From NCBI GenBank assembly GCA_964596125.1, contig CAZQRP010000035.1, forward strand, positions 1 to 20,797: a stretch of 20,797 nucleotides of DNA, written 5' to 3'. A program made the position numbers and the translations under genes. Origin of the DNA: CAZQRP01 sp964596125 (lineage in GTDB: Bacteria; Chloroflexota; Dehalococcoidia; GIF9; UBA5629). Positions 1 to 6,263 of the stretch are shown here, in pieces (the first letter of the stretch is position 1; the number at the start of each line of letters is the position of its first letter). The notes under the pieces were generated by a model. That model was not told the origin of the DNA and searched no databases. It saw only the letters and a list, made by a program, of their open reading frames with translations.

Positions 1-54
1 TGTACCGGGTATACCAAAATCGTCCAAGCTATCATGGCTGCATCGAAAAAATGA
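1..54 (+). CDS. 3' end of a [2Fe-2S] subunit of a xanthine dehydrogenase/CO dehydrogenase-type molybdenum hydroxylase (partial)
   Basis: Frame 1 is open from the first base and ends with TGA at 52-54. The 18 codons read CTGYTKIVQAIMAASKK. The start CTGY-x-KIV-x-A-x-x-A-A is the characteristic C-terminal end of the small iron-sulfur subunit of molybdenum hydroxylases (CoxS, HcrC, XdhC types). There the Cys of the C-T-G-Y motif is the last ligand of the second [2Fe-2S] cluster, and the gene normally ends about 15 residues later, as here. The rest of the gene and any large or medium subunits lie outside the window. The substrate cannot be told. Only 17 residues are visible, but the motif, its distance to the stop and its position at the window edge agree. 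Confidence 0.7.
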   Translation, partial: CTGYTKIVQAIMAASKK

Positions 55-333
55 TGTAAAATATGAAGCTTTTATATTAAGATTGGCCTGAACGCGCTAT
101 TACAGAACAGAACTTTATACTATGGAATATCATCGTTATCTTCTTTTACCGAGAATGTTTTAAAATTGAGGACTAATGAAGATATAGGTTTATTCAGTTT
201 TGTCTATATCGCAGTCAATTTGCTTACATTCAGGGCATTAGATACTATAAAAGGGGGAAAGAATCATATAAAGAGCATATGTTTGGGTATTCTTAGTAAA
301 TAATAATAATATAAAAATATAAGGAGTAATAAG
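55..333. other. Intergenic region upstream of the iron-sulfur flavoprotein
   Basis: AT-rich stretch with no supportable gene. It ends with a clear Shine-Dalgarno AAGGAG at 321-326, 7 nt before the ATG at 334. A TATAAA at about 247 could be a -10 box, but no good -35 precedes it. The promoter call is therefore left open. Confidence 0.5.
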
Positions 334-1227
334 ATGAGCGAGAAGAAAATAAAAATCCTTGGCATTAACGGTAGCCCACGACATGCCAGCACTGAATGGG
401 CTACCAAGCTAGCACTTGAAGGTGCTGAGTCGGTAGGTTATGTAGAAACAGAGCTGGTGTCCCTTGCCGACTATAATCTGAAACCCTGCACAGGATGCAT
501 GAAATGTTTTGGTTGGCAGCATCCGGCAGATGAAGGGCTCCGTTGCTATGAATGGAATGACGACACGCAAATCCTGATGGAAAAGATGTTGGAGATGGAT
601 GGCTTAATATTTGGTATTGTGGTCTACACGCATGGCATAAATTCACTTTCCAGAATACTTATGGAAAAGTGTCATATGTTTGGACCTCAGTCATTTGGCA
701 GGGGTGCACGTATGCTTGCTTACAAGCCCGCAGGAGCAGTAGTAGTCGGTGGCCAGAATCATGGTGGACAGGAAAGTACTCTTATGGCCTTCGTTGACTG
801 GGCAATGGCTGTTGCCATGTATCCGGTAGGCCCCTGGCCTACAAGAGAGGATCCCAATCCTGTCAATTCAACCATCGGAGGCATAGTTTCATCTACAGAT
901 GGGCGCGTTATATACGGGAAAGATGCTTTGAGCAAAGAAGCCTGCCGTACCGTTCCACCGACAATGGGATCAAGAAATGAAAGAACGTTAAGGAATACCG
1001 GTAGAAACGTTGCGAATGCCGCTTTGCTGACGAAACTTGGCAAGCAGGCATTGTATGACCAGGGTTACAAAGAAGTTGAGTTTCAGAGCTTTGTCAGGTA
1101 TTCAGTGAAACCAAAGCCCGGCTCCTGGGTCGACAAGCTTATAAAAGAGGGAAAGGTTATCTATGTTGGCAAAGCAGAAAAGGGAGAAGAGTACCAGGAG
1201 CCTGAAAGATTGCATGGTGATACTTAG
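334..1227 (+). CDS. Iron-sulfur flavoprotein, NADPH-dependent FMN reductase family (flavodoxin fold)
   Basis: Predicted soluble flavin protein of 297 residues. The N-terminus KIKILGINGSPR (residues 6-16) is the beta-strand and phosphate-binding loop (GSPR) of the NADPH-dependent FMN reductase/Isf family. Residues 52, 55, 58 and 71 are cysteines arranged C-x2-C-x2-C-x12-C. This resembles the compact [4Fe-4S] motif of archaeal iron-sulfur flavoproteins, but with a wider last gap. The protein is longer than a usual Isf (about 190-250 residues), with a C-terminal extension after about residue 200. The start is fixed by AAGGAG 7 nt upstream. Family knowledge suggests FMN plus a [4Fe-4S] cluster carrying electrons between ferredoxin and an unknown acceptor. 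It is the only + strand gene before the long minus-strand block and converges with the molybdopterin oxidoreductase at 1306. The partner is unknown. Confidence 0.8.
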   Translation: MSEKKIKILGINGSPRHASTEWATKLALEGAESVGYVETELVSLADYNLKPCTGCMKCFGWQHPADEGLRCYEWNDDTQILMEKMLEMDGLIFGIVVYTHGINSLSRILMEKCHMFGPQSFGRGARMLAYKPAGAVVVGGQNHGGQESTLMAFVDWAMAVAMYPVGPWPTREDPNPVNSTIGGIVSSTDGRVIYGKDALSKEACRTVPPTMGSRNERTLRNTGRNVANAALLTKLGKQALYDQGYKEVEFQSFVRYSVKPKPGSWVDKLIKEGKVIYVGKAEKGEEYQEPERLHGDT

Positions 1228-1274
1228 ACTCTCTGAGTGAAAGAACCTCGTTTCTTTATTAACTGTCTATGGCG

Positions 1275-1304
1275 AGGGTAATTGTCATTACTCTAAACAT
1301 TTTT
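1275..1304 (+). terminator. Possible intrinsic terminator of the flavoprotein gene
   Basis: An 8-bp stem pairs 1275-1282 with 1287-1294 (one G-U pair) around the 4-nt loop TGTC. A short T tract follows at about 1300-1304. The stem lies 48 nt after the stop at 1227 and between two convergent genes. The stem is AT-rich and the T tract begins about 5 nt after it, so this is a modest candidate. Confidence 0.4.
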
Positions 1305-1305
1305 C

Positions 1306-3357
1306 TTAGATCCGCGCTATCTTGCAGAGTAGTGCTTTAAGCTCGGTATATCCGGTAACAGGGTCACGGGGTTCTTGTGATGTCAGTACATTGGCATTGG
1401 CTTCAGACCAGCCATGAGGTATGCTGACTACATGAGGGACCAGGTCCTCAGTTGTCCTGGCCCTCATTCTTATTTCGCCTTTCTTTGTCTCGATTACTAT
1501 CATGTCCCCATCGGAGATACCATGTGCCCTGGCGGTATCGGGATGCATCTCGGCGACTGGCTCCGGGGCTTCCTGCCGCAATGCGGGGACGTTTCTAAAC
1601 TGGGCGTGGGTATACTCAGGGGTCCTTGCACCAGTTGTTAGAATCAGTGGGTATTTCCTGGCCAGCTCCGGGCTGCTCACCGGACTCTGGCTCGGCTCGA
1701 TGTGAACCGGCAGTGGGTCATAGCCGTAATCAGCCAGCGTCTGAGAGTAAATCTCAATCTTCTTCGACGGCGTATTGAATTCACCTTTCCGGAGCATTTC
1801 GTATTTCTTCTCTGCGTAGAAAAGACCTTCCGGATGTTGTTCTGTAAGTTGTTCAACAGTTAAACCCGTAGGTTCTATCCAGTATTCCACTATGTCATCA
1901 TCGGTCCGCCATGGAAAAAGGTCGCCGTAGCCCATTTTTCTCCCCAGCTCAGACCAGAACTTCCAATCGGGCCAGCACTCCCCGAGTGGCTCGATCACTT
2001 TCTTGCGCAGCAGGAGGTAGGGTAGCCCACCAGTGACGGCATAGATGTAGCCTACTCCGCTCCGCTCCATAAATGAGCAGGCGGGAAGCACGATATCCGC
2101 CATCCTGGCAGTTTCGGTCATGAAAAGGTCGATAACTACCATAAAGTCCAGCTTCTCAAAGGCCTGCCTGATCCTGTTATAGTCGGGAAGAGTGATCAAT
2201 GGATTGCCCCCGCTCACAATCAGGGCTTTGATAGGGTAGGGCTTCTCATCAATTATGGCATCGGTGAGATACATTGTCTGGCCATAAGGGGATTCTCTGC
2301 CCCACAGACGGTAGAATAATGGGTGCTCGGCGGTCCCGATCGGGTCTTCATCGACCTTGATGTGGAGGCTGCCCAGTCTGGGAAAGGGAACATTAACCCA
2401 ACTGCCGGGGATGTCAATATTACCGGTTACCACCTGTAAAATGGCGAACGCCCGGCCGTTTTGCAGGCCATTTGTGTGCTGGTCCATGGAACAGATACCG
2501 GGGACGATACAGGCCGACTCAGCACCGGCAAACATTCTGGCGATCGTTCTGATATCGTCGGCGGGAATCCAGGTTATCTTCTCAACCATCTCCGGTGGAT
2601 ACTGTTTGACATGATCCACGAGCCTGTCAAAGCCGATTGTATATTTATCAACGAATTTCTTGTTGTAGAGGTTTTCGGAAATGATGACATTGAGCATACT
2701 CAAGGCCAGGGCGCAGTCTGTTCCCGGCCGTATCTGGATGTGCATGCCCCTTTTTGCCAGCTCTGTCTGCCTGGGATCGACAACAACGAGCTGCAATCCA
2801 TCATCGAGAGCCCGATAAAGTTTATGAGCTAACGGTGGTTGCTTTGATTTATCCGGATCGTGACCCCAAAGGATTGCGCACTTCGCCTTGTCCGGTTCCT
2901 CAAGCAGGAAAGTGCCGAAGGTTAACTGATTTGCCAGGATGCGGGAACGGTAGCAGTTGCTCTCTACCGAGAGGAAGTTCGGCGTACCGTAGGCACCGCG
3001 AAACCGGCGGGCAAATGCAACCAGTTCATTGTTTTCCACGCCTATCGAGCCACAGAAGATGGCCAGGGCGTGAGCACCAAATTCATCCTTTATGTGCTGT
3101 AACCTGCCGGCTATTATGTCTAGTGCTTCTTCCCACGAAGTCCTTTCCCAGTTTCCGTTCACCTTCTTGAGCGGGTGTTTGAGGCGGTCCGGTGAATAGA
3201 TAAAGTCAATAAGATGCTGAGCTCTGGTGCATAGAACCCCTTCATTCAGCGGGTGTTCTGCCATGCCTTCCACTTTGACCAGCCTGCCATTTTCAACATA
3301 GGCATTTATGCCACACCCATTAGCGCATGCCAGACAATCAGTTTTAATAAGCTTCAT
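1306..3357 (-). CDS. Molybdopterin-dependent oxidoreductase (DMSO reductase superfamily, acetylene-hydratase-like group)
   Basis: This is a 683-residue catalytic subunit of the Mo/W-bisPGD family. The N-terminal [4Fe-4S] site is C8-x2-C11-x3-C15 with C43. Arg follows C43 closely, in the place where the family keeps Lys or Arg for electron transfer. Cys135 (SNCYRS) lies where the metal-ligating Cys/Ser/Sec is expected. The C-terminal part carries the MPT-binding domain (about 575-683, starting YPLILTTGARTPEY). There is no Tat signal peptide, so the enzyme is predicted to be cytoplasmic. The ATG at 3357 is the first in frame, and its Shine-Dalgarno is weak. No gene is close upstream in the same operon: 211 nt separate it from the FAD oxidoreductase. 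Base composition looks GC-richer than that neighbour. The substrate is unknown, and oxidoreductase or hydratase-type chemistry cannot be separated by sequence alone. Confidence 0.85.
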   Translation of the reverse strand: MKLIKTDCLACANGCGINAYVENGRLVKVEGMAEHPLNEGVLCTRAQHLIDFIYSPDRLKHPLKKVNGNWERTSWEEALDIIAGRLQHIKDEFGAHALAIFCGSIGVENNELVAFARRFRGAYGTPNFLSVESNCYRSRILANQLTFGTFLLEEPDKAKCAILWGHDPDKSKQPPLAHKLYRALDDGLQLVVVDPRQTELAKRGMHIQIRPGTDCALALSMLNVIISENLYNKKFVDKYTIGFDRLVDHVKQYPPEMVEKITWIPADDIRTIARMFAGAESACIVPGICSMDQHTNGLQNGRAFAILQVVTGNIDIPGSWVNVPFPRLGSLHIKVDEDPIGTAEHPLFYRLWGRESPYGQTMYLTDAIIDEKPYPIKALIVSGGNPLITLPDYNRIRQAFEKLDFMVVIDLFMTETARMADIVLPACSFMERSGVGYIYAVTGGLPYLLLRKKVIEPLGECWPDWKFWSELGRKMGYGDLFPWRTDDDIVEYWIEPTGLTVEQLTEQHPEGLFYAEKKYEMLRKGEFNTPSKKIEIYSQTLADYGYDPLPVHIEPSQSPVSSPELARKYPLILTTGARTPEYTHAQFRNVPALRQEAPEPVAEMHPDTARAHGISDGDMIVIETKKGEIRMRARTTEDLVPHVVSIPHGWSEANANVLTSQEPRDPVTGYTELKALLCKIARI

Positions 3358-3397
3358 GGCAGAAGACTTTCCCGATACAATCTAACATATATGGTTT

Positions 3398-3452
3398 AGT
3401 ATCAATGTTATCAGTATTATAGTAATTCATACCCGTGGATACTAATGATACT
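3398..3452. repeat. Imperfect inverted repeat in the leader of the molybdopterin oxidoreductase gene
   Basis: The 15-nt arm 3398-3412 is the imperfect reverse complement of 3438-3452 (11 of 15 positions, with AGTATCA/TGATACT perfectly matched at the outer ends). The gap between the arms is 25 nt. It lies 41-95 nt upstream of the start at 3357 and spans a TATAAT-like sequence on the minus strand (3416-3421). It could be an operator or a leader hairpin. The function is not shown. Confidence 0.35.
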
Positions 3453-3523
3453 GTATGCTTTACACGGAGCATTGGACTTTCCCCAATATCAACCGGATAT
3501 GCCAAATTGCTTCCTTCACCACT

Positions 3524-3554
3524 ACTTGACCAAATATCTTACTTTATGTCAAGT
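3524..3554. repeat. Short inverted repeat downstream of the FAD oxidoreductase gene
   Basis: ACTTGAC at 3524-3530 is the exact reverse complement of GTCAAGT at 3548-3554, with a 17-nt gap. It sits 14 nt past the FAD gene's stop. No T tract follows on the minus strand, so it is not a good intrinsic terminator. It may be an operator for the next gene, or chance. Confidence 0.25.
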
Positions 3555-3567
3555 ATTATGCCGTAGG

Positions 3568-4836
3568 CTACCGTTCACAATACTCGGCTATTTTATGACG
3601 CCACCAGGCGTATGGAAATAGTCTACCATGAGCTTCTTCGTATGTTCTCAATTCATCTTTTCGTAATAGTGCTCCTAATAGAAAACCAAGGTCCTTCATT
3701 CTACTTACTGACTGGATACCAATAAGATAATTATCATGGATGACCAGGCGAAGATAATCTTTATCCCAGTTCTTTTCAACCACTTCCAACTTACCAGTCT
3801 TCCCCGAGCTAATGTTCGTTGAGGTAATACCAAGAGAAATCGCCTTAGTTCCGAAAACATCTACTCCAGTGATATTCATAGAGCCATGATATTGTTTATT
3901 ATCCCCAAGACAATTATGAGCAGCTACATCAGCTTGTTGCTTGGCATTGTGCCAGAGTAGGTTTAAAGCTTTTTCCCCGCTGACTACGTCTGTACTTTCA
4001 ACGCAGTCACCGCATGCATATATATCACCCAAACTACTTTGCATCAGACTGTCAACCTCAATGCCACCGAGTTCACCAATTTTCAAACCGGCTTTTCGGG
4101 CAAGCTCCACATTGGGCCTTATACCAGTAGCTAAAATCACTGTGTCACACTCTATCTCTCTTTTATCTGTTACTATCCCTGTAATCCTGGTAGTGCCAAT
4201 AATGCTATTTACTCTTTCTTTGAGGTATATTTTTATACCGTTTTTCTCTAGAAGTTCTATTAACAATAACGCTGGCTGCGAATCGAATACCCTTGGCAAT
4301 ATCCAGTCCAGTAATTCAATGATAGAGACCTGATACCCTCTCTCCTTTAGAGCTATAGCTACTTCAATACCTATCAGACCTGAGCCAATTACTACTGCTT
4401 TCTTTCCGTCCCACCCATACACGCTATCAGCATCTGAAAGCGATTTAAAGGTAAAGACTCCTTCCTTATCTATTCCTTTGATGGGGGGTATGATAACCTC
4501 ACCCCCTGTGGCGATAACTAACTTGTCATAAGGAAGCTTCTTACTTGATAGAAAGATTTTTTTATTATTAGTATCGATGTCTTCAGCCTTCTCACCGACT
4601 ATATATTTTGTGCCTTTCTCAGTATAATTTTCATGACCTTTGATAAAAACTCCGTCACGGCTTATACTGCCAGCAAGGTAATAGGGCAAAGCACATGCTG
4701 AATAAAGAGGGTGAATTTCTTCGGAGATAAGAGTAAGCCTGGCTTTGGAATTACCCTGGCGCATAGTCATAATAGCAGTGTTACCAGCAATTCCGCTGCC
4801 AATTATTACAACATTTATGGTACGTTTATTTGGCAT
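3568..4836 (-). CDS. FAD-dependent pyridine nucleotide-disulfide oxidoreductase family protein (AorC-like NAD(P)H-linking subunit candidate)
   Basis: This 422-residue flavoprotein has an FAD dinucleotide fold GSGIAG at 13-18, a NAD(P) fold GSGLIG at 151-156 followed by an acidic residue near 174 (suggesting NADH), and the second FAD motif GDIYACGD at 270-277. Cys48 in SACALPYY matches the single active-site Cys region of NADH oxidase/CoA-disulfide reductase relatives. The ATG at 4834-4836 lies inside the end of the upstream ferredoxin gene (11-nt overlap), so translation is probably coupled. Inference: together with that ferredoxin it forms a flavin/Fe-S module passing electrons between NAD(H) and a ferredoxin-type partner. 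This is the role of AorC in the AorABC aldehyde oxidoreductase of Aromatoleum. Alternatives are an NADH:polysulfide/CoA-disulfide type reductase or the reductase of one of the nearby molybdopterin enzymes. Its DNA looks AT-richer than the 1306-3357 gene. Confidence 0.8.
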   Translation of the reverse strand: MPNKRTINVVIIGSGIAGNTAIMTMRQGNSKARLTLISEEIHPLYSACALPYYLAGSISRDGVFIKGHENYTEKGTKYIVGEKAEDIDTNNKKIFLSSKKLPYDKLVIATGGEVIIPPIKGIDKEGVFTFKSLSDADSVYGWDGKKAVVIGSGLIGIEVAIALKERGYQVSIIELLDWILPRVFDSQPALLLIELLEKNGIKIYLKERVNSIIGTTRITGIVTDKREIECDTVILATGIRPNVELARKAGLKIGELGGIEVDSLMQSSLGDIYACGDCVESTDVVSGEKALNLLWHNAKQQADVAAHNCLGDNKQYHGSMNITGVDVFGTKAISLGITSTNISSGKTGKLEVVEKNWDKDYLRLVIHDNYLIGIQSVSRMKDLGFLLGALLRKDELRTYEEAHGRLFPYAWWRHKIAEYCER

Positions 4837-5308
4837 ATTCTTTTGCTAATTCCATTATTTTCTGAGCTGCATTTATTCTGCTCCGGATATTAAGTGCTGT
4901 TTCTTCTATATACTCTATGGCTTTTGTTTCACAAAATTTTACACATTCCGGATCTCCTTGACACAGGTCGCATTTGATTACTTTGTTCGTTACCGGATCA
5001 AAATAGTTACCACCGAAAGGACAGGCAACTAAACATATTTGACAACCAATGCACATATCCTGGTCAATCTCTATATTACTCAGTTTTTCGTTTCTAGAGC
5101 GAGCGTTTACCGGACAAATCGTAAGGCAAAGTGGGGCTTCGCATTGTTGACAGACTATCGGTATGTCAACTGCTCTTGCATCCCAACGGGCTATTTGTAT
5201 TCGTGACTTCGATGGATTGACTCTTCCTTCTTTTTTCAAAGAGCAGACCATTTCACAGGTCCGGCATCCGGTACACTTATCAATATTGATTTTGAGGACT
5301 TTGCTCAT
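4826..5308 (-). CDS. Four-cluster [4Fe-4S] ferredoxin, HycB/AorA-like (third copy)
   Basis: This 160-residue electron carrier has 16 cysteines in four groups: 12/15/18/22, 53/56/61/65, 86/89/92/96 and 113/116/122/126. These residue numbers are the same as in the two AOR-associated ferredoxins of this window, so the three are paralogues. The family (HycB, HybA, AorA, DmsB-type) binds four [4Fe-4S] clusters and wires a catalytic subunit to a partner. There is no signal peptide. The start ATG at 5306-5308 has GGAGA 9 nt upstream. The stop overlaps the start of the FAD oxidoreductase by 11 nt, so the two are one transcript and probably one complex. Unlike the other two copies it has no AOR gene beside it. 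A structured inverted repeat lies 45 nt upstream of the start. Confidence 0.88.
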   Translation of the reverse strand: MSKVLKINIDKCTGCRTCEMVCSLKKEGRVNPSKSRIQIARWDARAVDIPIVCQQCEAPLCLTICPVNARSRNEKLSNIEIDQDMCIGCQICLVACPFGGNYFDPVTNKVIKCDLCQGDPECVKFCETKAIEYIEETALNIRSRINAAQKIMELAKEYAK

Positions 5309-5751
5309 AAATCCGCTTCTCCAAGATACTGATTTTGATTGATGAGACTTAATAAGATGGCTTATCGCACGAATGGCAGGTTATTAACCATTCTGCTCCT
5401 AAAAAATTTGCCCGATATGCCATCTTGTTTATCATATAACGATGTAATTTATATATCAGTGCAGAGTATTGATGAAATTGTGTAGGTTATTATATCACGG
5501 TTGAAGAACAGGAGACGAGCTACCAGGTAAAATGGTATGTTAAGTCATACTCCCGGCTACTACTATGAACGATCTTGATTGTCTTCAGTAAAGGCCCGTC
5601 TTGCCGAGCTAGAGGACTCTTTATCTTTCAGGTACAATCCACTTATAACGTAATCGAAAATTTTGAGAAAATGAAGTTAATAGAAGTAGTATCGAGGTGC
5701 CAATTTTAGCTCTACATGAGTAGCTACTGCCAATATGCTAACTATCTGTAT
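5309..5751. other. 443-nt intergenic region with a structured leader but no gene
   Basis: No ORF with a start, a ribosome site and plausible protein features is visible. The half nearer the ferredoxin gene holds the strong inverted repeat at 5354-5426. TATAAT-like sequences on the minus strand near 5440-5500 lack a convincing -35. The part near 5585-5665 has an open minus-strand frame of about 37 codons without a start codon, which I could not recognise. Confidence 0.5.
5354..5426 (-). promoter_or_regulatory. Large imperfect hairpin (possible leader RNA structure or operator) upstream of ferredoxin/FAD operon
   Basis: Arm 5354-5367 is complementary to 5413-5426 at 13 of 14 positions: AAGATGGC with GCCATCTT, one mismatch, then TATCG with CGATA. 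Inside the loop a second 6-bp stem pairs 5371-5376 (GAATGG) with 5388-5393 (CCATTC), and the near-palindrome GGTTATTAACC sits at its tip (5379-5389). It ends 45 nt before the ATG at 5308 on the same strand, in the expected 5' leader. No T tract follows, so it is not a simple terminator. I do not recognise a known riboswitch class. The function (RNA switch or protein operator) is inference. Confidence 0.5.
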
Positions 5752-6159
5752 CTATCCGGTTTGCAGCGTTTTTAATAAGTCGTAGAACTCATCAGGCCTC
5801 TTATTTATTGACATTTTTTCCATCGGGCACATGTCTGCCCGATTGGGCTGCTGGATATAAGGTACAATTCTAACGAGATGATGTTTAATGTTATATTTTT
5901 CCATGGTTTGGATAGCTAATTGGCTGCCTAAAGGACTGTAGATCTCACGGCAACCTACTCTCACTGCCAATAACGCAGCGGCATTACCCAGAATTTTATC
6001 GAATATTACAGTATCGGCATGTTTATACTTGTAGCTATCGTTATATTCAAGCATTGGAATTAATCTGTCCTTTCCCGAAGAAAAGACTAACTCATTACCT
6101 TCATACACTCGTAGAGTATCTTTGCTGGTTATAAATTCTTCGAATAGTTCTGTGTACAT
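5752..6159 (-). CDS. DUF1893 domain protein (TM1506-like, cytidine-deaminase fold)
   Basis: This 135-residue soluble protein resembles the DUF1893 family, of which Thermotoga TM1506 is the structural representative. The recognisable blocks are a start with SKDTLRVYEGNELVFSS (12-28), the helix block FDKILGNAAALLAV (53-66), and the C-terminal VPYIQQ...MCPMEK (99-115) with Cys111 in the conserved C-P-M-E motif. Cys70 is a second cysteine. The family has no proven activity. Its fold is that of the cytidine deaminase superfamily, which also contains the sulfurtransferase FdhD that matures formate dehydrogenases. The gene follows the molybdopterin oxidoreductase on the same strand with a 104-nt gap, so a maturation role for that enzyme is possible but unproven. 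The ribosome site is poor (GAGAAG touches the ATG at 6159), so the start is less sure. Confidence 0.75.
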   Translation of the reverse strand: MYTELFEEFITSKDTLRVYEGNELVFSSGKDRLIPMLEYNDSYKYKHADTVIFDKILGNAAALLAVRVGCREIYSPLGSQLAIQTMEKYNIKHHLVRIVPYIQQPNRADMCPMEKMSINKRPDEFYDLLKTLQTG

Positions 6160-6263
6160 CTTCTCAAATCAATTCTTAATAGTACCTATTCTACCTCAAG
6201 AAAGCCTTCGGATTATATTTTAATCAGAAATACGTGATCAATCATACATTAGTTGCATCGTTG

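Noticed and set aside
5585..5665. Open minus-strand frame of about 37 codons, possible gene remnant
   Set aside because: No start codon and no resemblance to any family I recognise. The length is within chance.
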